From: Blautia sp. BIOML-A1
GTDB taxonomy: Bacteria; Bacillota; Clostridia; Lachnospirales; Lachnospiraceae
Reading direction: 5' to 3'
Length of the DNA stretch: 57,768 nt
NCBI RefSeq assembly: GCF_009883055.1
Contig: NZ_WWVR01000017.1
Coordinates: forward strand, 1-57,768
Shown here: positions 1 through 8,897 of the stretch, piece after piece
Layout: every line of letters begins with the position of its first letter
How positions within the stretch are numbered: position 1 is the first letter of the stretch
Notes under the pieces: generated by a model
Database searches by the model: none
Told to the model about the DNA's origin: nothing
What the model saw: the letters and a program-made list of their open reading frames with translations, nothing else
Position numbers and translations under genes: made by a program

Positions 1-123
1 AGTCGGTAATTTCACAGAGTCTGACATGTCAGCAACATGCTGACTGTGATTTGCCTCATGTCAGTGGGGGATACCGATTTCTCTCCGCCCACCACTGCCG
101 TTCATTTTCTTGTTTACAATTCA

Positions 124-148
124 TCTCACCACCTATAGAGGTGGGAGA
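124..148. other. small hairpin beyond the CRISPR array
   Basis: The arms TCTC-a-CCACCT and AGGTGG-GAGA close on the loop ATAG, with one bulged base. Neither side has a clear T-run, so it is a weak terminator candidate for pre-crRNA leaving the distal end of the array. Bases 1-163 otherwise hold no coding region or RNA gene that I can support. Confidence 0.35.
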
Positions 149-163
149 ATCCTTGTTATATCT

Positions 164-195
164 TGTTGAATAGGCAACCTCACAAGAAGCCTGAC
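164..195 (-). repeat. degenerate terminal CRISPR repeat
   Basis: The last 23 bases (173-195) match the array repeat at 17 of 23 positions, including a perfect CCTCAC block and the closing CTGAC, while the ATTTCAAC end is lost. It is separated from the first perfect repeat by only 27 bases instead of 32-36. It lies at the leader-distal end, where trailing repeats usually decay. This is seen in the sequence; its status as an old terminal repeat is inferred. Confidence 0.55.
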
Positions 196-222
196 CTCAA
201 ACGGGGATTCTGACCCACGTGC

Positions 223-3200
223 ATTTCAACTCACAGCCTCACGAGGAGGCTGACGGAGAAAGAGAGGAAAAGGGATATGAAACATGAAATTTCAACTCAC
301 AGCCTCACGAGGAGGCTGACTAGTAATGGCAACAGCCGGGTGCAGGAATCATTATATTTCAACTCACAGCCTCACGAGGAGGCTGACATTTTCCACGATG
401 CTGATTAACTCGTTTGCGATATTTCAACTCACAGCCTCACGAGGAGGCTGACATTTCACGCCCTCTTCCATGCTGCTGTACGCTCTATTTCAACTCACAG
501 CCTCACGAGGAGGCTGACGATGTGTCCTAGCAACTGATGCATGATGCATAGCATTTCAACTCACAGCCTCACGAGGAGGCTGACAGCAGAATGGATTGGA
601 TCGAGAGTTTCCGCTGACATTTCAACTCACAGCCTCACGAGGAGGCTGACGTGCCTGATCTAATGTTCTGCACGGCTCTTGACACATTTCAACTCACAGC
701 CTCACGAGGAGGCTGACAGCTTGCAAATGGTCAAAAAGTACTTCAGCGGTATTTCAACTCACAGCCTCACGAGGAGGCTGACAAGTTCAAGTTCATATCC
801 TTTATATTTGATTTTCATTTCAACTCACAGCCTCACGAGGAGGCTGACATTTTCCGTGAAGTCATTCCAATACCTGTCGTTATTTCAACTCACAGCCTCA
901 CGAGGAGGCTGACGATTATATGCAATATGGGGGGTACTTTTAACGAAATTTCAACTCACAGCCTCACGAGGAGGCTGACATGCCGCGAGGAACCCTGTCC
1001 CCCTTTTGTGGGATATTTCAACTCACAGCCTCACGAGGAGGCTGACGGTAAGGGGTATGCTTATGAAGTTATATGTATTCACATTTCAACTCACAGCCTC
1101 ACGAGGAGGCTGACAACATCTGCGGCTGGAACAGCAAGCGGTGATACATTTCAACTCACAGCCTCACGAGGAGGCTGACGATACAACCGGTGTCCAAAAT
1201 GGCGTATCAGCTATATTTCAACTCACAGCCTCACGAGGAGGCTGACGATGGACTCAAAAAGCTCGCTGTAAGTGTAGGCATTTCAACTCACAGCCTCACG
1301 AGGAGGCTGACGACAGAGGTAATTATCTCAACTCAAGTCCTTATAGATTTCAACTCACAGCCTCACGAGGAGGCTGACAGGCTAGTCTAGCAGAATCGAA
1401 AAATGTGATCATTTCAACTCACAGCCTCACGAGGAGGCTGACGGTTGTCATGGAAATGCTGAGAAGAGATATAGGTATTTCAACTCACAGCCTCACGAGG
1501 AGGCTGACAGAGCAGGTCTTTTTTTGTTTCTATCGAAGAAGCAATTTCAACTCACAGCCTCACGAGGAGGCTGACGAACGTCTTTTCCGCATAACGAATC
1601 GCCTTCCAGTATTTCAACTCACAGCCTCACGAGGAGGCTGACTGCTGGGTATGAGTTTGATCTTGTCGGATATGACATTTCAACTCACAGCCTCACGAGG
1701 AGGCTGACTTAAACCGGAAGATGTGAAAGCGATCTGCAATCTATTTCAACTCACAGCCTCACGAGGAGGCTGACATACAAAAAGCCAGGACAATCTCCGA
1801 TACCATGCCATTTCAACTCACAGCCTCACGAGGAGGCTGACTATTTTAAATTCTGAAAAATATCTTGGTGCACTATTTCAACTCACAGCCTCACGAGGAG
1901 GCTGACGTAATTGACAGCCTTGTTGGTGTCTCTGCTCCACATTTCAACTCACAGCCTCACGAGGAGGCTGACGGACGAAAATGCTGTGCATCTACAATGA
2001 ATACACATTTCAACTCACAGCCTCACGAGGAGGCTGACACACCGTGGTGGTAATACTAATACCAGTTACAATATTTCAACTCACAGCCTCACGAGGAGGC
2101 TGACAATCAGCGAAGAAAGATATATCCCGATGAATCCATTTCAACTCACAGCCTCACGAGGAGGCTGACGTCAACAAGCAGCCGACAGTTTTTGATGTAG
2201 ATATTTCAACTCACAGCCTCACGAGGAGGCTGACCGTGGTCGATGTTACATTTACAACCATGTCTGACATTTCAACTCACAGCCTCACGAGGAGGCTGAC
2301 CATATGGAACTTCCGGCTACATTCTGTCCATGGAATTTCAACTCACAGCCTCACGAGGAGGCTGACTGGTTATGAAACCATGAACCGTAATAGAGAACTA
2401 TTTCAACTCACAGCCTCACGAGGAGGCTGACGATATGACAGGTCTTGAACTTGACAGTGCTACTGTATTTCAACTCACAGCCTCACGAGGAGGCTGACTG
2501 TAGCAGGGTCTTATGTACTTGGAATTGTGAACATTTCAACTCACAGCCTCACGAGGAGGCTGACGTAATTTTTGTCCCACTCTTCCGGCAACTCCCACTT
2601 ATTTCAACTCACAGCCTCACGAGGAGGCTGACTTAAGCCCCCACAGCATTGAAATTCCTTGTCGATATTTCAACTCACAGCCTCACGAGGAGGCTGACGA
2701 TAGCACCATTATGCGCTGTACCCCCTTCTGTTATTTCAACTCACAGCCTCACGAGGAGGCTGACGGATCAGAGCCAGATCGGAGCTACATCAAAGGCATT
2801 TCAACTCACAGCCTCACGAGGAGGCTGACGGTCATTGACTTGTTTCACAAGAAAACATCACTATTTCAACTCACAGCCTCACGAGGAGGCTGACGGGCAG
2901 GGCGTAGAAAGAAGAGATGAAAAATGAGAATTTCAACTCACAGCCTCACGAGGAGGCTGACGGAACTTAAAACAGATGCAGAAATCGTGAATTTTATTTC
3001 AACTCACAGCCTCACGAGGAGGCTGACGTAGTAGAGGATATATCAGAAATACCAGAAGGTATTTCAACTCACAGCCTCACGAGGAGGCTGACGAGTATTC
3101 GAACCAAGACGTTAGGTCTTAACAAAATTTCAACTCACAGCCTCACGAGGAGGCTGACGGTCATAAGACCCGAGATAGTTTTAATCCTAGAATTTCAACT

Positions 3201-3223
3201 CACAGCCTCACGAGGAGGCTGAC
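223..3223 (-). CRISPR. type I-C CRISPR array, 46 repeats / 45 spacers
   Basis: A 32-bp direct repeat begins ATTTCAACTCACAG on the plus strand and ends AGGAGGCTGAC. It recurs 46 times from 223 to 3192 with a period of 64-68 bp, so spacers are 32-36 bp. All copies read as identical, including the most distal one at 223. On the minus strand the repeat starts GTCAGCCTC, forms a 7-bp stem CAGCCTC/GAGGCTG and ends in the handle TGAGTTGAAAT (11 nt), the hallmark of type I-C repeats processed by Cas5c. The AT-rich leader is at the high-coordinate end, next to cas2, so transcription runs on the minus strand and the newest spacers lie near 3150. No spacer origin can be assigned without a search. Confidence 0.98.
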
Positions 3224-3392
3224 AGCAATTTTAAACAAAAATCATTTTATCTAAAACTGTTTTTTATATTTATTGCATAAATTCTTTTTAATTTTCCTTC
3301 GTATCATCATATTTTACAGTGCTCAACTTATAAAACTCGCCTGTTTTCTGGTGCGAATGTTCTGGGATTTTTCTGCTCACATACCTTTCGCA
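3224..3392 (-). promoter_or_regulatory. CRISPR leader
   Basis: This AT-rich noncoding stretch separates cas2 from the first repeat. An inverted repeat, GTGCGAA (3351-3357) with TTCGCAC (3387-3393), sits at the cas2 end and touches the cas2 stop codon; a similar dyad is a known feature of type I-C leaders. On the minus strand a possible -10 (TAAAAT, 3310-3315) precedes the array, but no confident -35 is visible. The leader supplies the pre-crRNA promoter and the site where Cas1-Cas2 insert new spacers. Confidence 0.7.
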
Positions 3393-3683
3393 CTACAATA
3401 TTAAAGTATCTGTAACATCAAATCCAGGCTTTGCGCCAATATGTTCTACTTTATTTTTGTACTTTTCACCCAGATAATAAAATCTCAGGCTGTCCATGTC
3501 TTGATCTATAATACTCTCCAGAATATTCTTCACCTGCCTGCATTTTGTTGCATCCATCTGGCACTCAAATACTGAATTCTGTACTCTCTGTCCATAATTG
3601 GTACACTCTTTCGCAACTTTACGCAGGCGTTTTCTTCCTGCTGCTGTTTGTGTATTCACATCATATGTTATCAAAACCAGCAT
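3393..3683 (-). CDS. cas2: CRISPR-associated endoribonuclease/integrase subunit Cas2
   Basis: This 96-residue protein has the normal Cas2 length. The N-terminal beta strand LVLITYDVNT carries the conserved Asp of the ferredoxin-like fold, and residues near 35 (YGQRVQNSVFEC) match the Cas2 dimer core. Cas2 dimers bridge two Cas1 dimers to form the complex that inserts new spacers at the leader end of the array. The gene is last in the cas operon, 8 bp after cas1 and directly before the leader, the usual place for type I-C adaptation genes. Nothing is truncated. Confidence 0.96.
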   Translation of the reverse strand: MLVLITYDVNTQTAAGRKRLRKVAKECTNYGQRVQNSVFECQMDATKCRQVKNILESIIDQDMDSLRFYYLGEKYKNKVEHIGAKPGFDVTDTLIL

Positions 3684-3691
3684 TGTCTCAC

Positions 3692-4723
3692 CTACTTCCA
3701 GAAAAATGGCGGATATTCATCCAAATCTCCTCTTAGATATCTCGCCAGCAACATACTCTGAACATACGGAGCCATTCCCCATTCTATCTTTTCATCCAGA
3801 AATGGATGTTTAATGGTTTCCTGTTTTTTTGACTGCCAAGCTGACAAAAAAGCTTTCCGACCTTCATCTGTCATAATGACCGCTTCATTTTCTTTTTTTA
3901 TGAAATACTTATCCTTCATAATTCTTTTATTGATCAATGTCAAAACAAAACGATCTACCATAACGCTTCTGAATTCTTCCATCAGATCCAGGGCTAAGGA
4001 CATACGCCCAGACCTGTCTGTATGAAAAAATCCAACGTACGGATCAAGGCCTACTGCTTCCAGTGCAGATCCGCACATTCCTGCCAGCAAAGAATATCCA
4101 AATGACAGCATGGCATTAACGTTGTCCAAAGGCGGTCTCTTATTTCTTCCACGAAAGTAAAAAACTTCTTTCTGCTGTAATATCAGTTCATCAAACACAG
4201 AGAAATATACAGAAGCAGCCTCTCCTTCTAGCCCTAATAACTCCTCTGTACTTTCACATCCTCTTATTTTTCCCATGTTCTGTGCAAGAAACAGAGATTT
4301 CTTTTTTATGTTTTCTACATCCAGCCGCATGGCATAGTCCCTTACAGCCCTTTCCAAAACCCACCTGGAATTATACACTTTTCCAAGAATAAAATTTCTG
4401 GCTATATGTATATTTTCTTCCCTGTTATCGCTGATTCGATACTGCTGTTTTCTCAACGTTACATTTCCCTTTACCTCACCAGAAATTCTGGCCAGAAATC
4501 TTCCATTTCCAGACATAAAAGAAAGATCTATATTTCTCTGCGCACACGCTCCCATAAGTGCTGGACTGGCCCCCGTGTAGCCAAATGTAATGATTGCCTG
4601 CAGATTATGTAAAGGAACTCTTCCAATTTCGGTCTGTTCTTCCAGGACAACTACATTTTCTCCATCCAAAGACAGATACTTATTCCCAGTTGTTACATAC
4701 AATGTATTCAAAAGCCTTTTCAT
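3692..4723 (-). CDS. cas1: CRISPR-associated integrase Cas1 (type I-C)
   Basis: This 343-residue Cas1 has an N-terminal beta domain and a C-terminal helical domain. The metal-binding triad is visible: Glu in LLGLEGEAAS (about residue 165), His in GFFHTDRSG and Asp in LALDLMEEFR (about 230-250). Cas1 is the catalytic subunit of the spacer integrase. The ATG at 4723 overlaps the cas4 stop by 4 bp (ATGA) and has GAGGAAAAAGA as ribosome binding site. Cas4, Cas1 and Cas2 are adjacent, as in type I-C loci where Cas4 trims prespacers and selects the PAM end. Confidence 0.97.
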   Translation of the reverse strand: MKRLLNTLYVTTGNKYLSLDGENVVVLEEQTEIGRVPLHNLQAIITFGYTGASPALMGACAQRNIDLSFMSGNGRFLARISGEVKGNVTLRKQQYRISDNREENIHIARNFILGKVYNSRWVLERAVRDYAMRLDVENIKKKSLFLAQNMGKIRGCESTEELLGLEGEAASVYFSVFDELILQQKEVFYFRGRNKRPPLDNVNAMLSFGYSLLAGMCGSALEAVGLDPYVGFFHTDRSGRMSLALDLMEEFRSVMVDRFVLTLINKRIMKDKYFIKKENEAVIMTDEGRKAFLSAWQSKKQETIKHPFLDEKIEWGMAPYVQSMLLARYLRGDLDEYPPFFWK

Positions 4724-5391
4724 TCTTTTTCCTCTTCTGCAATGATTCTGTCAATATATCCGGAAACAGAGTTCTTTTTATTCAGAACAGGAATACAAAT
4801 ATCTTTCAAAGAACAGGCATTGCACTTTTTGCTTGTCTTTACTTTCGGTGTATATCGCTGCTCATAATATTTATGCATCTCTGCAAATATCTTTCGAACC
4901 TTTTCCCGCACTTCATCTGTAAATTCTACTTTCATGCGATGTCTTGTTTCTCCATAAAAGATATAGCCATAAGATATATCGCAGCATAACATTTCTTCCA
5001 AACACATTGCCTGTGCCGCTACCTGAAGAAGATCCGAATCATCTGTTTTCGGCCTGCCTCTTTTATATTCTATCGGAACAGCCTTATAAAGTCCATCTTT
5101 TCCTGCCAGGTGAATCCCATCTTTTACTTTATGAAATTCTACCACATCACATTCGCCACTCACTCCCATTTCCCGGGAGTGAATTGGCATTGCACGTACG
5201 ATCAAAAGATCTCCTCTTTTTTCGTTTATGCTTGCATCATGTGCGTTTTCATGAAGAATTTTTCCTTCCACTGTTCTGACATTCTCCTGCCACTGCAATT
5301 CTATATATGCCAATGCCCACTGTCTTCGGCAGAATGCAAAATGCTGAATTCCGGATAACTGAAGAAAATCTTCTTCCTTATACAAAATCAA
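4720..5391 (-). CDS. cas4: CRISPR-associated exonuclease Cas4
   Basis: This 223-residue RecB-like nuclease carries the Fe-S cysteines: one at about residue 21 (FAFCRRQW) and three near 191-201 (CNACSLKDIC). The nuclease motifs SGECDVVEF and VPIEYKRG provide the Asp and the E-x-K residues. In type I-C systems Cas4 associates with Cas1-Cas2 and processes prespacers so that the PAM is chosen and the orientation fixed. Its start lies inside the 3' end of cas7c (14-bp overlap), so translation is probably coupled. Length and motifs are complete. Confidence 0.96.
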   Translation of the reverse strand: MILYKEEDFLQLSGIQHFAFCRRQWALAYIELQWQENVRTVEGKILHENAHDASINEKRGDLLIVRAMPIHSREMGVSGECDVVEFHKVKDGIHLAGKDGLYKAVPIEYKRGRPKTDDSDLLQVAAQAMCLEEMLCCDISYGYIFYGETRHRMKVEFTDEVREKVRKIFAEMHKYYEQRYTPKVKTSKKCNACSLKDICIPVLNKKNSVSGYIDRIIAEEEKE

Positions 5392-6235
5392 ATTCCTCCG
5401 GTTCTTTGCATCCGTCTACATGCCATAAGATTTCGTAATCTGTAAATTCTCTTGGATGTTCCTCTTTACATTTAATATCAAAGCCTCTCTGGATTTTTCC
5501 ACTGGAAACAGCAGGCGTTTTTTCATCATGCTGCCACCAGTACATTTTGCAGACTTCCATACTTCCTTCCGGTCTTGCAGAAGAAGCATCATTTTCGAAC
5601 AATGTTTTTAATGCCTCTTTCAGCAATTCTGCATCTTCCTGACTGAATCCTGTTTTTTCAGCAAGCTGAACATTCACACTTCCCATTACTTTATATACCG
5701 CAAAGCCTACTCTATGTTTCGTGCCCATAGTATCTGAGGCCTTGCTCTCTTTTCCGGATTCGCTGTTCACACTCTTAGTGATCTGCATACTGATGATATC
5801 AATTGGTGAAAGGCTGATTGCCTGATGAATGGAAACAGGTCCTCTTACTCCAAATGATACCGGAATTCCTTTAAATGCGAAAACCTGACCAAAAGCTCTG
5901 ACATCCAGCCACTCTTTGCAGGCAATCGCCGCACAGGCATCGCGATTTGCATTTTTCTTATTTCCTATCTGAGCTTTCAGTTCCTCACATCCATCTGCAC
6001 GGTCTTTCAGACTGGTATACGAATCATCTGTACGGTCATCTGACTGTACAAAGATTTTCTGTCCAAGATCCTGAAGGCGATTTCTTATCTTTCTTTTAAT
6101 ACACACATCTGATATTTCACCATATCCATCCATGTTGATTCTTGGACGATTTCCATTTAATGGATCTCCATTTGGATTCGCATTATCAGCACTTACAAAT
6201 AAAGTAAAATCAATTTTTCCCTTTAATTCACTCAT
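5378..6235 (-). CDS. cas7c: type I-C Cascade backbone protein Cas7c (Csd2)
   Basis: This 285-residue protein begins with KIDFTLFVSADNANPNGDP, the conserved start of Csd2/Cas7 RAMP proteins, followed by GNRPRIN. Several copies coat the crRNA spacer to build the Cascade filament. The middle part (PVSFGVRGPVSIHQAISLSP) and SDTMGTKHRVGFAVY are typical of the family. The gene starts 3 bp after the cas8c stop and overlaps cas4 by 14 bp. There are no signs of damage. Confidence 0.97.
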   Translation of the reverse strand: MSELKGKIDFTLFVSADNANPNGDPLNGNRPRINMDGYGEISDVCIKRKIRNRLQDLGQKIFVQSDDRTDDSYTSLKDRADGCEELKAQIGNKKNANRDACAAIACKEWLDVRAFGQVFAFKGIPVSFGVRGPVSIHQAISLSPIDIISMQITKSVNSESGKESKASDTMGTKHRVGFAVYKVMGSVNVQLAEKTGFSQEDAELLKEALKTLFENDASSARPEGSMEVCKMYWWQHDEKTPAVSSGKIQRGFDIKCKEEHPREFTDYEILWHVDGCKEPEEFDFV

Positions 6236-6238
6236 CGT

Positions 6239-8149
6239 TTATTCCTCCTCTTCCTTCTCTTTGGAATCTTCCTTTTTCAGTTTCAGATCATAAGCCTGGC
6301 TATGAAAACCAAGAAGATATAAGCCATTTAATTTTTTATTATCTTTGAAACTATCTACTTCAAATAACTCATAAATGTCGTTTAACAGATTTTCATAAAA
6401 ACGTCTTTCAGCAATTCCCAATTTATTCATATATGGCTGGATATTTTCTTCAATTACCTTCCATGTTTCAAAAGGTCTCTGGGAAAAAGTGCTCATGTAT
6501 CTTTTTGCATTTGTAACCCTTGCTTTATCTCCATCATCATAAGTACGATACTCAATCCGGTCTGCCACTGCCAGTAAACGTCCGTATAAATAATTTCTGT
6601 CCTTTTGTTTTTTATCTAATGCCACATTCCATTCCTCCTTGTTTCTTTTTTTTCTGTCTTTTTTCACCAGAGAACACGCCAGCGTTAAAACCCTTTCCCA
6701 GTTATTTTGCTCTTTGTATGTCAATGGATTGGAAGCCTTTAACACAGCTCTGTTCACATAATCCTGCGGGATTTCAGTTCCGTTCCAGATACAGGGAATC
6801 AATCTTCTCGCAACTTCCGCATACATCTTCTTTCCGTTTGCGTCCACAATCGCAAGTCCGCCGTTACTTTCTATACCAAACAGAATCTCTGCTACGTCTT
6901 TTACACCGACCATTCCGGAAAACTGTATTCTTTTTTTGCCTTTCCATTTTTCATGGATCCAGTTACAGCTTTCATGCCATTTCTTTATATTTTCCAGATA
7001 TCTCGCAGAGTCCAGAGTCATCTCCTCAACCATGGATAATCTTCCCGGTGTGGCTGCATCAAAGCTAAGAAGAATCATTGCTGATGTATTATCTACTTTT
7101 TTTCCATATCCACGAAGTGCTCTGTAAAATTTTTCAGCAGTGACTGCATTTCCATCTGATATGATTTCTTCAGGTTCTTCATCATCCCAGTCATATTCCG
7201 ATGCGATAACTTCTGTATCTGCATTCCATCTTGGCATACTCAGTCGATTAGATTCCCATGTAACAACTGCCAACGTATCAAAAAACGTTCCCTGTTTCCG
7301 GATGATCCATTTCAAAGCATTATGAATCTTCTGAGAAGTTTCATTTCCTACAGCAAAAGCCTCTTCTCTGCTTACAAACCGTCCCCGATAGGTAAAATTC
7401 TGGCTGTCATTTGACGAGATCAACTTTGCCCCATCACCTTCATTACGGATTTTTTTAGAATGAAGATAGGAAATAGCTTCCATATTTCCGGTAAGATAGC
7501 ACAATCCTTTCTCTTTTTCCCGGGATCGCACATAATTTATATAACAATCCTGAAGTGTTCTGTCTTTCCAGCATTCATCTGTTTTTAATTCAAAAAGATC
7601 TGGATTTGACGAACGAATGATAAAACGCACAAATGCTTTCGTCTGTACAATTCCCTGAATATTTTCCTTATCATCAATCTGGTTCTGTTCATCCAATTTT
7701 ATAATCTTTTTATCGACCAGATCAGAGATCAGGGTATTTTTTTTCAGGTATAAATAAATTGCCCGAACCTTCTCATGACAATATTCTGATTCTACCCATT
7801 CTCTCAACTGAGAAATATACAATTCATGACAGATTCCATCATCTTTATAATATTTTGTATAGTCTCCCGCAAGATATCTCAGATTATCGCACAACGGATG
7901 CGGCTCCTTTCCCGCAGTACGACTTCCTGATTTTTCTGTAACCGGTATGATTGTCAATTTATCATTAAGATCTACCGGTTCTGCATTTATAAAATCGCCA
8001 TTACAATTAATAGTCACTGTTATCTGTGCGGTCACAGTAGTATGAAACGGTGGCAAAAGAACATATGGCATTTCTCCCCGATACTCAATGACACCTATTT
8101 TGTCACTGTTTATCTCATACAGATCAATGAGTTCAGTTACCCAGCTCAC
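6239..8149 (-). CDS. cas8c: type I-C Cascade large subunit Cas8c (Csd1)
   Basis: This 636-residue protein matches Csd1 in length and position. It opens with MSWVTELIDLYE and contains LPPFHTTVTAQITVTIN, LAGDYTKYY, the CYLTGN segment and, near residue 260, the TYRGRFVS-EEAFAVG block seen across Csd1 proteins. Cas8c recognises the PAM, opens the target DNA and recruits Cas3; in type I-C an internal start inside cas8c often also yields the small subunit Cas11c, because no separate cas11 gene exists. No separate small-subunit gene is present here either. The start overlaps the cas5c stop by 4 bp. The C-terminus is very acidic (run of Glu). Confidence 0.95.
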   Translation of the reverse strand: MSWVTELIDLYEINSDKIGVIEYRGEMPYVLLPPFHTTVTAQITVTINCNGDFINAEPVDLNDKLTIIPVTEKSGSRTAGKEPHPLCDNLRYLAGDYTKYYKDDGICHELYISQLREWVESEYCHEKVRAIYLYLKKNTLISDLVDKKIIKLDEQNQIDDKENIQGIVQTKAFVRFIIRSSNPDLFELKTDECWKDRTLQDCYINYVRSREKEKGLCYLTGNMEAISYLHSKKIRNEGDGAKLISSNDSQNFTYRGRFVSREEAFAVGNETSQKIHNALKWIIRKQGTFFDTLAVVTWESNRLSMPRWNADTEVIASEYDWDDEEPEEIISDGNAVTAEKFYRALRGYGKKVDNTSAMILLSFDAATPGRLSMVEEMTLDSARYLENIKKWHESCNWIHEKWKGKKRIQFSGMVGVKDVAEILFGIESNGGLAIVDANGKKMYAEVARRLIPCIWNGTEIPQDYVNRAVLKASNPLTYKEQNNWERVLTLACSLVKKDRKKRNKEEWNVALDKKQKDRNYLYGRLLAVADRIEYRTYDDGDKARVTNAKRYMSTFSQRPFETWKVIEENIQPYMNKLGIAERRFYENLLNDIYELFEVDSFKDNKKLNGLYLLGFHSQAYDLKLKKEDSKEKEEEE

Positions 8150-8883
8150 TCTCCCACCTCCTCACTGGTAAATTCTTTTAGACCTGTAAAATTATCTTTT
8201 CCGAAAATTTTACGTTCCATTTTTCTAATGTGTCTTTTCTGTGTACATTCTTCCGGTCTTATAAATTCTATAATTCCTCCCTTCTTCATAACCGGTTTCC
8301 AGAAACGCACCGTCATTTTTCCCTTATCTTCTTCCAAAACAGCTTCATCCGCATATGTTATGCCATGATACATAAAACCGTAATCTACTTCTCCGGTCAT
8401 TGTATCATAAAAGCTTTCTCCCTCACCAAATGTACAAGGTTCTTCAAAAGCCTGACACTCTCTTGTTCCAAGAAAAATATCTCTGCGTCCGCCTCGCTTG
8501 ACCATCCTTTTGGCAATATTATGATGTTTATACTCATTTCGATCATCTTTCAATTCTGTATGATTATAATTTATTTCAAAATGCGCACGTACTTGATAAC
8601 GAACATTTTTCAGATACGTATAGTATGCAAGCTCATTACCACCATTATATGCGATCGGACGGATACCTTTTGTTTCTGTCTGAATCGGATTCATTACTCT
8701 TACTGCATCTACAATCCACATGATCGTAGGTTTCCAGTAAATGCTTTCCACAATTCCCCGCAAGGCTTCATATGTGGGAATATGATAACTTGTCTTTTCT
8801 CCACCGACACGCATAACGGGATCAGAAAAAAGTGCATATGGTCCATATACTTCAAACTCTATTGTATTTCTATATTTTTTCAT
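8146..8883 (-). CDS. cas5c: crRNA endonuclease and handle-binding protein Cas5c (Cas5d)
   Basis: This 245-residue RAMP protein starts MKKYRNTIEFEVYGPYALF and contains RVGGEKTSYHIPTYEALRGI and IYWKPTIMW, the core of Cas5c. In type I-C there is no Cas6: Cas5c itself cleaves the repeat at the 3' base of its hairpin and keeps the 11-nt 5' handle. I chose the ATG at 8883 because AGGTGG lies at proper distance upstream; a longer reading from 8910 would add nine residues inside the cas3 end and has no good ribosome binding site. The start follows the cas3 stop by 14 bp. Confidence 0.94.
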   Translation of the reverse strand: MKKYRNTIEFEVYGPYALFSDPVMRVGGEKTSYHIPTYEALRGIVESIYWKPTIMWIVDAVRVMNPIQTETKGIRPIAYNGGNELAYYTYLKNVRYQVRAHFEINYNHTELKDDRNEYKHHNIAKRMVKRGGRRDIFLGTRECQAFEEPCTFGEGESFYDTMTGEVDYGFMYHGITYADEAVLEEDKGKMTVRFWKPVMKKGGIIEFIRPEECTQKRHIRKMERKIFGKDNFTGLKEFTSEEVGE

Positions 8884-8897
8884 GTTTCTCACCACCT

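Noticed and set aside
5..37. Possible further decayed CRISPR repeat (AATTTCACAGAG...TCTGAC)
   Set aside because: Only short fragments match and the hairpin GTCAGC/GCTGAC next to it can explain the similarity; not better than chance in this stretch.
679..2893. Open frames of 60-83 codons rich in repeated STHSLTRRLT or NSQPHEEAD blocks
   Set aside because: They are translations of the CRISPR repeat in different frames; no ribosome binding sites and period equal to the array.
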